A stretch of DNA of 64,000 nucleotides, taken from the NCBI GenBank assembly GCA_907163225.1, contig OU015322.1:248001-312000 (forward strand). Direction: 5' to 3'. The notes below the pieces were generated by a model. That model was not told where the DNA came from, did not search any database, and saw nothing but the letters and a program-made list of their open reading frames with translations. Shown one piece after another: positions 18,711 through 30,081 of the stretch (positions within the stretch are counted from its first letter, which is position 1; the number at the start of each line of letters is the position of its first letter). This stretch comes from an uncultured Rhodocyclaceae bacterium (GTDB lineage: Bacteria; Pseudomonadota; Gammaproteobacteria; Burkholderiales; Rhodocyclaceae). A program made the position numbers and the translations under genes.

Positions 18711-20744
18711 TTACATCTTGAGGTTGAGCGACAGATATCCAGCGCGCCCGGCGCCGGCTGAGAACATCGGTTGGGATGCGGCGCCGCCCCAGATGGTGTC
18801 GTACCAGACATATTCGTAGTTGCGGTTGAACATGTTCTTGACCTGTAGATCGACACTGACCTTGGGTGTGAAGGCGTAAGTCACGCCGCTGTCGAACAGG
18901 ATGTAATCGCCGTACTTGCCTTTGGCGTTCAGGTCGTCGATGTAGTAGCTGCCCTGGGCGCGTCCTTGCAGGTTGAAGCTGAGCGCTTCGGTGGCGCGGT
19001 ATTCGAGGCCGATATTGGTGATGGCGCGCGGTGTCGAGAAGACTTCCTTGCCGATCAGCGAACCGATACCGCCCACCACCTTGGCTTGCTGGATGGCGTG
19101 CGAGGCCCAGAATTTCAGGTTGTCGAACAGGTTGGCAGTGAACTGGAGGTCGATCCCCTTGCGGCGGGTTTTACCGAGGGCGACCGTAGCATCTGCTGCC
19201 GGCAGGTTGGCGACTTCGTCGGTGGCATCCTGCTGCCAGATGGCGATGCGGGCTTCGGTGCGGTCGATCAACTTGAGCTTGGTACCGAGTTCGATGCCGG
19301 TGTTGATCGAGGGTTTGTAGTCGGGGGTGCCGGTCAACATATAGGCCGGGTTCTTGGAGCCGGTCAGGACCTGGAAGGTCTGGCCCCAGTTGCCGTAGAT
19401 GCTGACGGCGGGAGACGGGCTATACACCACGCTCAGCTTCGGCAGGCCGATCCAGCCGTAATCCTGCAGCGAGCCGGTGGCGCCGGTCTGGTTCAGGGTC
19501 GTGCTGCCGCTGAAATGATCGATGCGATAGGCCGGAACGATCTTCCACGATTCACTGGGCTTGATGATGGCCTGGATGTAGGCGCCGACGTTGTCGAGCG
19601 TGTAGTTTTCGTCGTTCGAAATGACGGTCGGCGTCGAGAAATTGGTTGGTACAGCCAGCGCGTAGCGATAGCGCCGATAGCGATTGTCCTGATGTTCATA
19701 GTTGAGGCCGCCATCGAGCGTGATGAGCGGGTTGATCCGCCAGGTCAGGTTGTTGATCCAGCCAAACTGCTCCTCGTCCCACACGCGTCGCTGCCGGGCG
19801 CCACTCGCCGCAGCGGCGTTATAGGTGACGTGGCGCTCGTCCATGATCGCGTTGTAGTACAGCTTGCTGCTGTAGCGCAGCGTTTCGCTGATCTGGAAAT
19901 CGAGGTGGCCGCTCAGTTGCTGCATGTCACGGTTGTCGTGGTCGTTGGCATTCTTGGCCGGCGACTGGAAGCGGTCGGCGGCCAGTTCACCGGCTGTCAG
20001 GTAGCCGGCCGACTCCGCCTCGTGGTTGTAGGTGCGGGCCATGACGCCGGCCTTCAGCTTGCCATCGTCTGTGGTATAGAACCACTTGCCGCCGAGGCTG
20101 TACTTCTCGGATTTCGAATGCTCGCGGTAGCCGTCCGAATCCTGCTTGGACAGGAAATAGTTTTGCGCAAAGCCACCGGATTCGCGGCCAAAGGCGCCCT
20201 GCAGCTCGGTGGTGTTGAAGCTGCCGTAGGTCAGCCGGCCCTCGGCATAGTTGCCGCCTTGCCGCGTGCCGACATTGATGTTGCCGCCAATGTTGTGCAG
20301 GCCGTAGCGTGGATCGTTGGTGCCTCGGACGACTTCGATATAGTCGATGTCGAGCGGGAAAATCATGTCCATGTAGCGCAGGTTGCCACTGTTGATATTG
20401 CTCGGCACGCCGTCGATCAACAGCTTGATGCCATTGATGTAGCCCTCGCCGTTGAAGGCCCGGAAGGAGGGTTTGCCCGATTCGGCGCCAAGCCGGAAAT
20501 CGGTCGTCTGAATGCCCGGCATCTGGCTGATCAGCTCCCAGCTGTTCATCACGTTCTTGTCCTGCACACGCTCGGCGCCCATGATATCCACCGAAGTCAG
20601 GATGCTGCGCGTCGGCAAGCTTCCTGCCGTGGCCGAATTGACGGTCAATTCGCCCAGTACGACGGCGGATTCCTGGGCGCAGACGCCACTGACGGCGAGC
20701 GAGACGAGCCACACGAGGCGGCGCAGTTTGATGTGGTGATGCAT
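18711..20744 (-). CDS. TonB-dependent outer-membrane receptor (ferric siderophore type)
   Basis: The 677-residue protein starts with a signal peptide (LRRLVWLVSLAVSGVCAQE). A plug domain follows (NVMNSWELISQMPGIQTTDF, then IEVVRGTNDPRYGLHNIGGNINV), then a long beta-barrel ending in YLSLNLKM with aromatic-rich terminal strands. The family imports ferric siderophores or other large ligands using TonB energy. Its pairing with a PepSY protein supports iron uptake; the ligand is not known. No clear Fur box was seen upstream. Confidence 0.93.
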   Translation of the reverse strand: MHHHIKLRRLVWLVSLAVSGVCAQESAVVLGELTVNSATAGSLPTRSILTSVDIMGAERVQDKNVMNSWELISQMPGIQTTDFRLGAESGKPSFRAFNGEGYINGIKLLIDGVPSNINSGNLRYMDMIFPLDIDYIEVVRGTNDPRYGLHNIGGNINVGTRQGGNYAEGRLTYGSFNTTELQGAFGRESGGFAQNYFLSKQDSDGYREHSKSEKYSLGGKWFYTTDDGKLKAGVMARTYNHEAESAGYLTAGELAADRFQSPAKNANDHDNRDMQQLSGHLDFQISETLRYSSKLYYNAIMDERHVTYNAAAASGARQRRVWDEEQFGWINNLTWRINPLITLDGGLNYEHQDNRYRRYRYALAVPTNFSTPTVISNDENYTLDNVGAYIQAIIKPSESWKIVPAYRIDHFSGSTTLNQTGATGSLQDYGWIGLPKLSVVYSPSPAVSIYGNWGQTFQVLTGSKNPAYMLTGTPDYKPSINTGIELGTKLKLIDRTEARIAIWQQDATDEVANLPAADATVALGKTRRKGIDLQFTANLFDNLKFWASHAIQQAKVVGGIGSLIGKEVFSTPRAITNIGLEYRATEALSFNLQGRAQGSYYIDDLNAKGKYGDYILFDSGVTYAFTPKVSVDLQVKNMFNRNYEYVWYDTIWGGAASQPMFSAGAGRAGYLSLNLKM

Positions 20745-21041
20745 GGTGAAGCTCCCCTTTTTGCTTGGTTTTGACGCATTGTTTGGCAGGCCTTTTTGGG
20801 CCAGCGCGCCATCAGCTCCCCGCGAAGCGCCTTGGAGCGCTTCATTCGGCTGGCGACTGCAGGGGGCGATCTTAGCAACGCGAGGAAGGGGTTTCGTGCG
20901 GCATTTTGTCGCACAGAACGGGTGTTTCTGCGTCTTTTGGGGACTATTTCCGGCTTCCTTGATCTGGATGCGGGATTGCCCAAAAAAAGGCCGGAATCGA
21001 AATCCGGCCTTGGGACAAATGCGTTAGTGCACGAATAAAGA
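20745..21041. other. Intergenic region between TonB receptor and chemoreceptor genes
   Basis: About 300 bases without a supported gene. It should carry the TonB receptor promoter. A GAAGCGC/GCGCTTC hairpin lies at 20824-20843, and the terminator of the chemoreceptor gene is at its right end. I see no dispersed repeat and no convincing Fur site. Confidence 0.6.
20982..21011 (-). terminator. Rho-independent terminator of the chemoreceptor gene
   Basis: AGGCCGGA pairs with TCCGGCCT; on the minus strand the stem is followed by seven T residues, 30 bases after the chemoreceptor stop. Confidence 0.85.
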
Positions 21042-22679
21042 TCAGGTCTTGAACTGAGCCACAGTCTGATGCAGGGCCGTCGATAGCGATTGCAAATGAC
21101 GTGCGGCATCCGCCGTCTGGCGCACGGCGACGGAGCTTTCCTCCGACATCTGAGCGATGGTTTCCAGCTTCTGGGCGATCTCGTTGCTGGCCATGCTCTG
21201 TTCGGAAATCGAGTCGGAAATTCCGTTGACCACAGCTGATACGCGCAAGGATCCATCCCGAATCCGGTTGATCGATTCGCCCGCCTGATTGGCCAGTTCC
21301 ACCCCGTTGCTAACCTGCTGAACGCCCGCCTGCATGCTGCTCACTGCGCTCCGCGTACCGTTCTGGATGGCGTTGACCATCTCGCTGATTTCCTTGGTCG
21401 ACGAACTGGTTCGCTCGGCCAGCTTGCGTACTTCGTCAGCCACCACGGCAAAGCCGCGCCCTTGCTCCCCGGCGCGGGCTGCCTCGATGGCGGCATTGAG
21501 GGCGAGCAGGTTGGTCTGGTCGGCAATTTCCTTGATGGTGTTGACGATGGAGGTGATCTGATCGGACTTTCGGCCGAGGTCTTCAACAATCAGCGAGGAC
21601 GACTGTACCGCTTCGGAAATCTTCCGCATTTCGCTGGCGGCGGTGTGAATGACGGCAGCGCCTTCTTCCGAAATCGCCCCGGCTGTCTGCGAAATACTCT
21701 GCGCTTCGGCGGCGTTCTCGGTGACCTGATCGATGCTGACGGCCATTTCCTCGACCGAGGCGGCCATCGATGAGGCCGCATCACTTTGCTGACTGGCCCG
21801 GTCGGCTACTTGTTCCGATGCCGCCAGTAATTGTCGGGAGGCGGCTGCAACCTGTTCGGCGTTGCTGACAATGCTGGCGATCATCCCGCGCAGCGTTTCC
21901 TGCATGCTGCGGATATTGGCCAGCAGGCTGTCATTGTCGTTGAGTGGGCAGTCGACCGGCGTCGCCAGATCGCCGGCGGCGATGCGCTTGGTGATGGCCG
22001 ATGCGACCGCCGGGTCTCCACCCAAGGTTTTGATGATGTTGTTGGAGAGAAGCAACAGCGAAATGCCGATAAATCCAGCGATACCCAAGCCCCAAAAAAT
22101 CAGCTTGATGGCGTCGCTACGGAACTTGGTGTCGACATCATCAATATAAATGCCTGATCCGAGCACCCAGCCCCAGGGTTTGAATTCCTGCACAAAGGAA
22201 ATTTTGGGTATGCCGTCCTCAGAGCCCGGCTTGGGCCACAGGTATTCGACAAACCCCGAACCATGGGCCCTGACAACGAGGTTCATCTCATGGAAGAACT
22301 GCTTTCCGCTTTTGTCCTTGAGCCCATCGAGGTTCTTGCCATTCAGCTCCGGCTTGATCGGATGCATGATCATCGTTGCATCCTTGATGTCATGAACCCA
22401 GAAATACTCGGTCTTGTCGTAGCGCATGGCGCCGATTACGGCTGCAGCTGATTTCTTGGCCTCTTCAACGGATATCTGGCCATCGTGAGCGGCCTTTTCG
22501 TAGTATGAGAGGATTCCGCTGGTCGATTCAACGAGATTTCTAACCTTCGCTTCGCGGTCTTCAAGCATTTGCTGCTTGCCGTTGATCAGCAGCACGGAAA
22601 ACAGGGCAGTCAACGCGACAACCGTGGTGACGGTAATGGTGAGCAATTTGCCGCGCAGTGTCATTGCCTTGATGGACAT
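21042..22679 (-). CDS. Methyl-accepting chemotaxis protein with single-Cache sensor
   Basis: The 545-residue protein has an N-terminal membrane span ([21 protein letters not shown]), a periplasmic sCache_2 domain ([20 protein letters not shown], then FEYLWPKPG-like and [15 protein letters not shown]), a second span ([18 protein letters not shown]), a HAMP region and a cytoplasmic signalling domain with the hairpin tip [20 protein letters not shown] and [17 protein letters not shown]. sCache receptors often sense small organic acids. The start at 22679 is chosen for its GGAGG site and because the membrane span follows; a longer frame begins at 22751. No CheA/CheW gene is nearby. Confidence 0.94.
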   Translation of the reverse strand: MSIKAMTLRGKLLTITVTTVVALTALFSVLLINGKQQMLEDREAKVRNLVESTSGILSYYEKAAHDGQISVEEAKKSAAAVIGAMRYDKTEYFWVHDIKDATMIMHPIKPELNGKNLDGLKDKSGKQFFHEMNLVVRAHGSGFVEYLWPKPGSEDGIPKISFVQEFKPWGWVLGSGIYIDDVDTKFRSDAIKLIFWGLGIAGFIGISLLLLSNNIIKTLGGDPAVASAITKRIAAGDLATPVDCPLNDNDSLLANIRSMQETLRGMIASIVSNAEQVAAASRQLLAASEQVADRASQQSDAASSMAASVEEMAVSIDQVTENAAEAQSISQTAGAISEEGAAVIHTAASEMRKISEAVQSSSLIVEDLGRKSDQITSIVNTIKEIADQTNLLALNAAIEAARAGEQGRGFAVVADEVRKLAERTSSSTKEISEMVNAIQNGTRSAVSSMQAGVQQVSNGVELANQAGESINRIRDGSLRVSAVVNGISDSISEQSMASNEIAQKLETIAQMSEESSVAVRQTADAARHLQSLSTALHQTVAQFKT

Positions 22680-22800
22680 TTCACACTTCCTCCATTGATT
22701 TGATTTAATTATCAAATTTAATATTAGTGAATTTAGCACGAAGCCTTTCATGGCGTGGGGTTATTTGGGCCTGCGTGGCGCGAATTCCTCGTAGGTGGAG

Positions 22801-22829
22801 GTTGAAATATTCAGGCTTGGCCCCATCTA
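22801..22829 (+). promoter_or_regulatory. Heat-shock (sigma-32 type) promoter of clpB
   Basis: GTTGAAA, a 13-base spacer and CCCCATCTA match the sigma-32 consensus (CTTGAAA, 13-15 bases, CCCCATTTA) closely. It lies 35 bases upstream of the clpB start. Confidence 0.85.
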
Positions 22830-22864
22830 TCGAGTAACAGAAATTCCGCCTCAGGAGACCTACC

Positions 22865-25456
<2,592 letters not shown>

Positions 25457-25474
25457 GTTTCAGCCAAAGCAATA

Positions 25475-25506
25475 AAAAACGGCGGGGTTGAAACCTCGCC
25501 GTTTTT
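25475..25506. terminator. Bidirectional terminator after clpB
   Basis: AAAAAACGGCGGGGTT pairs with AACCTCGCCGTTTTT around a short loop, with A-run and T-run on either side; it can serve clpB and the convergent PEP-CTERM gene. Confidence 0.9.
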
Positions 25507-25527
25507 GCGTTTCAGATGATGGATTGC

Positions 25528-26211
25528 TTAGCGAGCAGCCGCTTTCCGTTTGCGGGCCAGGGCACCAACGGCAGCCAGCCCAGCCGCAAACATCGCCCAG
25601 GATTCGGGCTCCGGAATCGGGGAGACATCGAGTGTCAGCGAGGGTGCGCCGGAGAGCGCGGTACGCTCGTAAAAATGTGGCCCGTAGTCGGTGCCGGCTT
25701 GGCTCAGGTCCGGCTTGACGAGCAGGGTGAGGATCTTGTTGCCCGACAGGCCATTCTGGCCGGTAACGCCGGAAAGCACGTTCCACGAGTAGGTTCCGGA
25801 GGTGCCGTCGATTGCGGTGGCGGAAAGCAGCGTTAGCGTCGAAGTGGCCGGCATGTTCAGGCCGGTAATCGATGCTTCCGTCCAGCTGTCGTCGCTGGAG
25901 CTGTAGACCTGATGCAAATAAGGGCTGTTGCTGTGGTTGAGGAAGGTGGTGAGATTCAGGGTGGCGCTCGAAACGTTCATGCCGGCAAGGCTGGACAGGT
26001 CAAATTTCAGCACGCTGAGCCAGACGCTGTTGGCATCGTTTTGCTCGGTGCCGTACTCGGACGCCAGGACATCGCTGCGGCCGTTGTTCACCTTGCCTTC
26101 AAGAAGCGCGCTGTTGGCCGTTGCGCTCAGCGTGGTGACTGAAGCCTGGGCTCCGCTGGCGATGGCTGCCGAGACCAGCGCGGCTGCGATATATTTCAAA
26201 CTGGATTTCAT
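25528..26211 (-). CDS. PEP-CTERM-anchored DNRLRE-domain surface protein
   Basis: The 227-residue protein has a signal peptide (YIAAALVSAAIASGAQAS), a beta-rich DNRLRE-type domain (VWLSVLKFDLSSLAGMNVSS, SDDSWTEASIT), and a C-terminal sorting signal with the motif PEP (IPEPESWAMFAAGL), a hydrophobic span and a basic tail (ARKRKAAAR). Exosortase recognises such signals and processes the protein for the cell surface or extracellular matrix. No exosortase gene is in the window. The pilus-tip candidate at 41246 carries the same domain type. Confidence 0.88.
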   Translation of the reverse strand: MKSSLKYIAAALVSAAIASGAQASVTTLSATANSALLEGKVNNGRSDVLASEYGTEQNDANSVWLSVLKFDLSSLAGMNVSSATLNLTTFLNHSNSPYLHQVYSSSDDSWTEASITGLNMPATSTLTLLSATAIDGTSGTYSWNVLSGVTGQNGLSGNKILTLLVKPDLSQAGTDYGPHFYERTALSGAPSLTLDVSPIPEPESWAMFAAGLAAVGALARKRKAAAR

Positions 26212-26356
26212 GGGTGTTTCCTCGAAAAAATGCTGGTGGGGAAGGTTTTGCTGGAACCATCGTGCCGCGAATTAATGACAAACCGATGAAACTATAGCGC
26301 AGGGTTGCGCGAATGTCATATTTTGGCGTCGGTGAAAGTCGGGTGATTGATAGGCA

Positions 26357-27187
26357 ATGGAAATGATGAACATGCAACTTGCTGATGAAGAAAAATTTCA
26401 GCGCTGGCAAGACTTGCGCCGCGAAGACTTGTCCGGCGCGGAAAGCTGGCTGGGCCTGGTCGGCCTTTACTGGCTGGCACCCGGCCGCAATGCCGTCGGC
26501 AGCGCAGCCGACGCCCTTGTTCAACTACCCGCTGGCCCGGCGCATCTGGGCGATCTGGACTGGTCGGATGGCCGGCTATTCTGGCAACCAGTCGACGGTG
26601 ATCGGCGCGAATTGCAAACCGACATCGCCGGCGCGCCTTCGGTGGTCGATGTTGAAAATTGGTCGTTTTTTGCCGTTGACCGTGAAAGCCGGCAGGCCGT
26701 CCGTTTGCGTGACCGTGGCTGGGCGGCGAAGCGGCCGTTTGCCGGCTTGCGCTATTTCGACTACGACCCGGCCTGGCAGATTGAGGCCGACTGGGTGGCG
26801 CTGTCACCGCCTTTGCAGATGGAAGTGCCCAACGTCAGCGGCGATCTGAAAATGGTTGAGGTGTCGCATCAGGCCGTGTTTGAAGTCGCTGGCCAACAGG
26901 TCGTGCTGTTGCCGATGTCGGTCAGTGACGAGGAAATTTTCTTCGTCTTCCGCGACCGTAGCAGCGGCAAGGAAACCTATGGCGCCGGGCGTTTCCTGAA
27001 GGCGAATCCGGCGACCATGGAAACAACGGCTGGCCCCGCGGTCAACCGGAAAATTTGCCTGAATTTCAATTTTTCCTACAACCCGCCGTGTGCGTTCACG
27101 CCATTTGCGACTTGCCCTTTGCCACCACCGGAGAACTGGTTGCCGTTTGCCGTTCCGGCGGGCGAGCGGAAATATTCGGCGCAATGA
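26357..27187 (+). CDS. DUF1684 family protein carrying a repeat-derived insertion
   Basis: The 276-residue protein has the DUF1684 pattern: QDLRREDLSGAESWLGLVGLYWL near the N-terminus, a central GLRYFDYDPAWQIEADW, and the C-terminal YNPPCAFTPFATCPLPPPEN block. The function is unknown. Between GRFL and NPPCAF it has about eight residues more than I expect for the family, and the DNA there (27012-27053) is a dispersed-repeat copy encoding ATMETTAGPAVNRK. The frame stays open. The start codon is uncertain by a few residues (26357, 26363 or 26366). Confidence 0.8.
   Translation: MEMMNMQLADEEKFQRWQDLRREDLSGAESWLGLVGLYWLAPGRNAVGSAADALVQLPAGPAHLGDLDWSDGRLFWQPVDGDRRELQTDIAGAPSVVDVENWSFFAVDRESRQAVRLRDRGWAAKRPFAGLRYFDYDPAWQIEADWVALSPPLQMEVPNVSGDLKMVEVSHQAVFEVAGQQVVLLPMSVSDEEIFFVFRDRSSGKETYGAGRFLKANPATMETTAGPAVNRKICLNFNFSYNPPCAFTPFATCPLPPPENWLPFAVPAGERKYSAQ
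27012..27053 (+). repeat. Dispersed repeat copy 4 (extended form), inside DUF1684 gene
   Basis: CGACCATGGAAACAACGG, CTGGCCCCGCGGTCAACC, GGAAAA: this matches the intergenic copy at 54820 at nearly every position over 42 bases. It lies in frame within the 3' part of the coding region. Confidence 0.85.
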
Positions 27188-27345
27188 AAGGGTTTTCGCC
27201 TGTCCGACGACTGAGCCAGCCTTAGCGGACTATTTCGACGATCTGGTAAAGCTGTCCGAAACAAGTCCGTTTGCTGACGCGGGTTGGCGGCATGTCAGGG
27301 GGAAAGCAGGTGTCGATTTCCGTGCGCCAGCGCCCCCCGTCCATG

Positions 27346-27380
27346 AAAAACGGGATCGCCGCTTAATTCGGCGATCCCGC
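27346..27380 (-). terminator. Rho-independent terminator of the aminotransferase gene
   Basis: GGGATCGCCG and CGGCGATCCC pair; on the minus strand the stem is followed by a run of five T. It lies about 20 bases after the aminotransferase stop. The 27188-27345 stretch upstream of it shows nothing I recognise. Confidence 0.85.
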
Positions 27381-27400
27381 GATTTCAGGCCGATCCGTTA

Positions 27401-28534
27401 TCAGCTTGCCTGGACTGCGTCCAGCGCCTTGGCAAAGTTGCGGACGGTCTGCGCCGGGTCGTGCAGTTTCTCCAGACCGAAGAGGCCGATGCGGAAGCTG
27501 CGGTAGTCGGCCGGTTCGTCGCATTGCAGCGGCACACCGGCGGCGGTTTGCAGGCCCTGGGCGAGGAATTTCTTGCCCGAGTGGATATCCGGGTCAGTCG
27601 TGTAGCTGACCACCACGCCGGGCGCCTGGAAGCCTTCGGCAGCAACGCTGGGGAAGCCCTTGGCGACCATCAGTTCGCGGATGCGGCGGCCGAGTTCATG
27701 TTGTTCGGCGCAAACTTTGTCGAAACCGTAGGCTTCAGTTTCCAGCATGACGTCGCGCAGGGTCGCCAAACCATCGGTCGGCATTGTCGCGTGGTAGGCG
27801 TGGCCGCCGTTTTCGAAGGCTTCCATGATCTGCAGCCATTTTTTCAGGTCGCAGGCAAAGCTGGTGCTGCTGGTCGCGTCGATGTGGGCGCGTGCGCGTT
27901 CGCCGAGGGCGACCAGGGCGCAGCAGGGCGTGGCGCTCCAGCCTTTTTGCGGCGCGCTGATCAGCACGTCAACGTTGTTGGCGGCCATGTCGACCCAGAT
28001 GGTGCCGGAGGCGATGCAGTCAAGCACGAACATGCCGCCGACGGCACGCACCGCCTCGCCAACCGCCTTGATGTAGCTGTCAGGCAGGATCATGCCGGAA
28101 GCGGTTTCGACGTGCGGGGCGAAGACGACTTCGGGCCGGTGCTCGCGAATGGCGGCGACGACTTCTTCAATCGGTGCCGGCGCAAAGGGCGCCTGCGAAC
28201 CGCTGCCAACTTGCCGCGCCTTGAGGACGATGCTTTCGGATGGAATGTGGCCCATATCGAAAATCTGCGTCCAGCGGAAGCTGAACCAGCCGTTGCGGAT
28301 GACCAGAACCTTGCGATGCGTGGCGAACTGGCGGGCCACGGCTTCCATGCCGAAGGTGCCGCTGCCGGGAACGACGATGGCTGCCTTGGCGTTGTAAACC
28401 TTCTTCAGCAGGCGCGAAATGTCCTTCATCACGCCCTGGAAGCGTTGCGACATGTGGTTCAGGGCGCGGTCGGTGTACACCACCGAGTATTCAAGCAGGC
28501 CATCGGGATCGGGTTGGGGCAGCAGGGCGGGCAT
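27401..28534 (-). CDS. Class V pyridoxal-phosphate aminotransferase (alanine-glyoxylate type)
   Basis: The 377-residue protein has the fold-type I class V features: VVPGSGTFGMEAVARQFA (cofactor phosphate region), FVLDCIASGTIWVDM (conserved Asp), and SAPQKGWSATPCCALVAL (Schiff-base lysine in QKGW). It resembles alanine-glyoxylate or 2-aminoethylphosphonate-pyruvate aminotransferases; substrate not determinable. The start at 28534 has GGAGAG upstream; the longer open frame to 28666 runs into the divergent dehydrogenase gene and is not used. The terminator at 27346 ends the gene. Confidence 0.88.
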   Translation of the reverse strand: MPALLPQPDPDGLLEYSVVYTDRALNHMSQRFQGVMKDISRLLKKVYNAKAAIVVPGSGTFGMEAVARQFATHRKVLVIRNGWFSFRWTQIFDMGHIPSESIVLKARQVGSGSQAPFAPAPIEEVVAAIREHRPEVVFAPHVETASGMILPDSYIKAVGEAVRAVGGMFVLDCIASGTIWVDMAANNVDVLISAPQKGWSATPCCALVALGERARAHIDATSSTSFACDLKKWLQIMEAFENGGHAYHATMPTDGLATLRDVMLETEAYGFDKVCAEQHELGRRIRELMVAKGFPSVAAEGFQAPGVVVSYTTDPDIHSGKKFLAQGLQTAAGVPLQCDEPADYRSFRIGLFGLEKLHDPAQTVRNFAKALDAVQAS

Positions 28535-28651
28535 GGGGTCTCTCCGGTTGATCGTTATTTTCGAGAGCATACCTGCAAGGCATGAAGGCGCGCTAGTCAG
28601 GTGCCTCGCATTGGGCGACACTGTCGGCAATTCAGCCTGAAAGGAGTCGTC

Positions 28652-29935
28652 ATGAGCGTCGCCCAACTACCTTCTTACCTGTCCAAGGAAAATATTGGCC
28701 CCTGGCATATCTATCTGCAGCAGGTCGAGCAGGTCGCGCCATTGCTCGACAAGGCGCTGTGGCCGTGGGTGGAAACGCTGCGCCGGCCGAAGCGTTCGCT
28801 CATCGTCGATGTGCCGATCCGGCGCGACAACGGCGTGGTCGAGCATTTTGAAGGCTATCGCGTGCATCACAACACCTCGCGCGGGCCAGGCAAGGGTGGC
28901 GTCCGTTTTCATCAGGACGTGACCCTGTCGGAAGTGATGGCGCTGGCCGGCTGGATGACGATCAAGAATGCCGTGGTCAACGTGCCGTTCGGCGGTGCCA
29001 AGGGCGGTGTGCGGGTCGATCCGCGCCAGCTTTCGCCGGCCGAACTGGAAGGGCTGACGCGGCGCTATACCAGCGAGATCAGTTCGATGATCGGCCCGGA
29101 CAAGGACATTCCTGCGCCGGACATGAATACCAACGCCCAGGTCATGGCCTGGATGATGGACACCTACTCGATGGGTGCGGGGCGCACGGTAACCGGCGTG
29201 GTGACCGGCAAGCCGCTGTCGCTCGGCGGCTCGCTGGGCCGCCCGGACGCCACCGGGCGCGGCGTTTTTGTGACGGCCCGCGAGGCGGCGCGCAAGCTGA
29301 ATGTGCCGATCGAAGGCGCTCGGGTTGCGGTGCAGGGCTTCGGCAATGTCGGCGAAGCCAGCGCCCGGATTTTTGCCCAGCATGGCGCGCGGATCGTGGC
29401 CATTCAGGACGTTACCGGCACGGCCTACAACCCGACCGGGCTGGATGTCGTGGCCCTCAAACGCTTCCAGCTTGAGAATAAAACCCTGCTTGGCGCGCCG
29501 GGCTGCGAGTTCATTGACAGTGCCGCCTTCTGGTCGGTGCCTTGCGATTTCATGGTGCCCGCCGCACTTGAGTCGCAGATCAACCGCCACAATGCCGACC
29601 AGATCACCGCCCGCATCGTCGTCGAAGGCGCCAACGGCCCGACTACGCCAGAGGCCGATGTCATCCTCGCCGAGCGCGGCATTACCGTCGTGCCCGACGT
29701 GCTGGCCAACGCCGGTGGCGTCACCGTCAGCTACTTCGAATGGGTGCAGGATTTTTCCAGCTTCTTCTGGAGCGAGGACGAAATCAACGCCCGGCTGGAG
29801 CGCATCATGTCGGAAGCTTTCCACGCCATCTGGACGATGGCTGAAGTGCGGAAAATGCCGCTGCGTTCGGCCGCCTTCGTCATCGGCTGCAGCCGGGTGC
29901 TCGAAGCGCGGGCAACACGCGGCTTGTACCCGTGA
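28652..29935 (+). CDS. Glutamate dehydrogenase (Glu/Leu/Phe/Val dehydrogenase family)
   Basis: The 427-residue protein has the family motif [16 protein letters not shown] (catalytic lysine in the GGAKGG region), [20 protein letters not shown] for substrate binding, and a Rossmann NAD(P)-binding region [18 protein letters not shown]. Length fits the hexameric 420-residue enzymes. It interconverts glutamate with 2-oxoglutarate and ammonia. The start at 28652 follows GGAG. It is divergent from the aminotransferase gene, and a dispersed repeat plus a hairpin follow it. Confidence 0.93.
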   Translation: MSVAQLPSYLSKENIGPWHIYLQQVEQVAPLLDKALWPWVETLRRPKRSLIVDVPIRRDNGVVEHFEGYRVHHNTSRGPGKGGVRFHQDVTLSEVMALAGWMTIKNAVVNVPFGGAKGGVRVDPRQLSPAELEGLTRRYTSEISSMIGPDKDIPAPDMNTNAQVMAWMMDTYSMGAGRTVTGVVTGKPLSLGGSLGRPDATGRGVFVTAREAARKLNVPIEGARVAVQGFGNVGEASARIFAQHGARIVAIQDVTGTAYNPTGLDVVALKRFQLENKTLLGAPGCEFIDSAAFWSVPCDFMVPAALESQINRHNADQITARIVVEGANGPTTPEADVILAERGITVVPDVLANAGGVTVSYFEWVQDFSSFFWSEDEINARLERIMSEAFHAIWTMAEVRKMPLRSAAFVIGCSRVLEARATRGLYP

Positions 29936-29951
29936 TTTTCTGGCTTTTGCG

Positions 29952-30036
29952 CCCATGGAAGCAACGGTTGGCCCGAGGCGGGCAGAAGCAATGCCGGCCC
30001 TGCGGTCAACCGGAAAAAACGGCCAAAAATTGAAAT
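29952..30036 (+). repeat. Dispersed repeat copy 5, with an internal partial duplication
   Basis: The extended form is present, and its left part occurs twice: GAAGCAACGGTTGGCCC, then GAAGCAATGCCGGCCC, followed by TGCGGTCAACCGG, A-run, CGGCCAAAAATTGAAAT. It lies in the 3' flank of the glutamate dehydrogenase gene. Confidence 0.9.
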
Positions 30037-30043
30037 ACGTCGG

Positions 30044-30072
30044 CGCCCCGCGGGTGATGAAACCCGCGGCGC
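30044..30072. terminator. Hairpin between convergent dehydrogenase and methyltransferase genes
   Basis: CCGCGGGT pairs with ACCCGCGG around a short loop. There is no T-run, so this is a weak terminator candidate. Confidence 0.4.
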
Positions 30073-30081
30073 AGTCCTTGG

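Noticed and set aside
19150-19195. Repeat-like GACCGTAGCA within the TonB receptor gene
   Set aside because: Only about ten bases match, and the flanking positions do not follow the repeat consensus.
18966-20774. 602-codon open frame on the + strand across the TonB receptor gene
   Set aside because: It is antisense to a clearly coding gene; its low-complexity, Gly/Val/Asp-rich translation is typical of shadow frames in GC-rich DNA.
20745-21041. Fur box upstream of the TonB receptor
   Set aside because: No convincing GATAAT-type palindrome could be found by eye.
28667-29956. 429-codon frame opposite glutamate dehydrogenase, and the 374-codon frame opposite the aminotransferase (27461-28585)
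   Set aside because: Both lie antisense to enzymes with intact catalytic motifs and show no family similarity.
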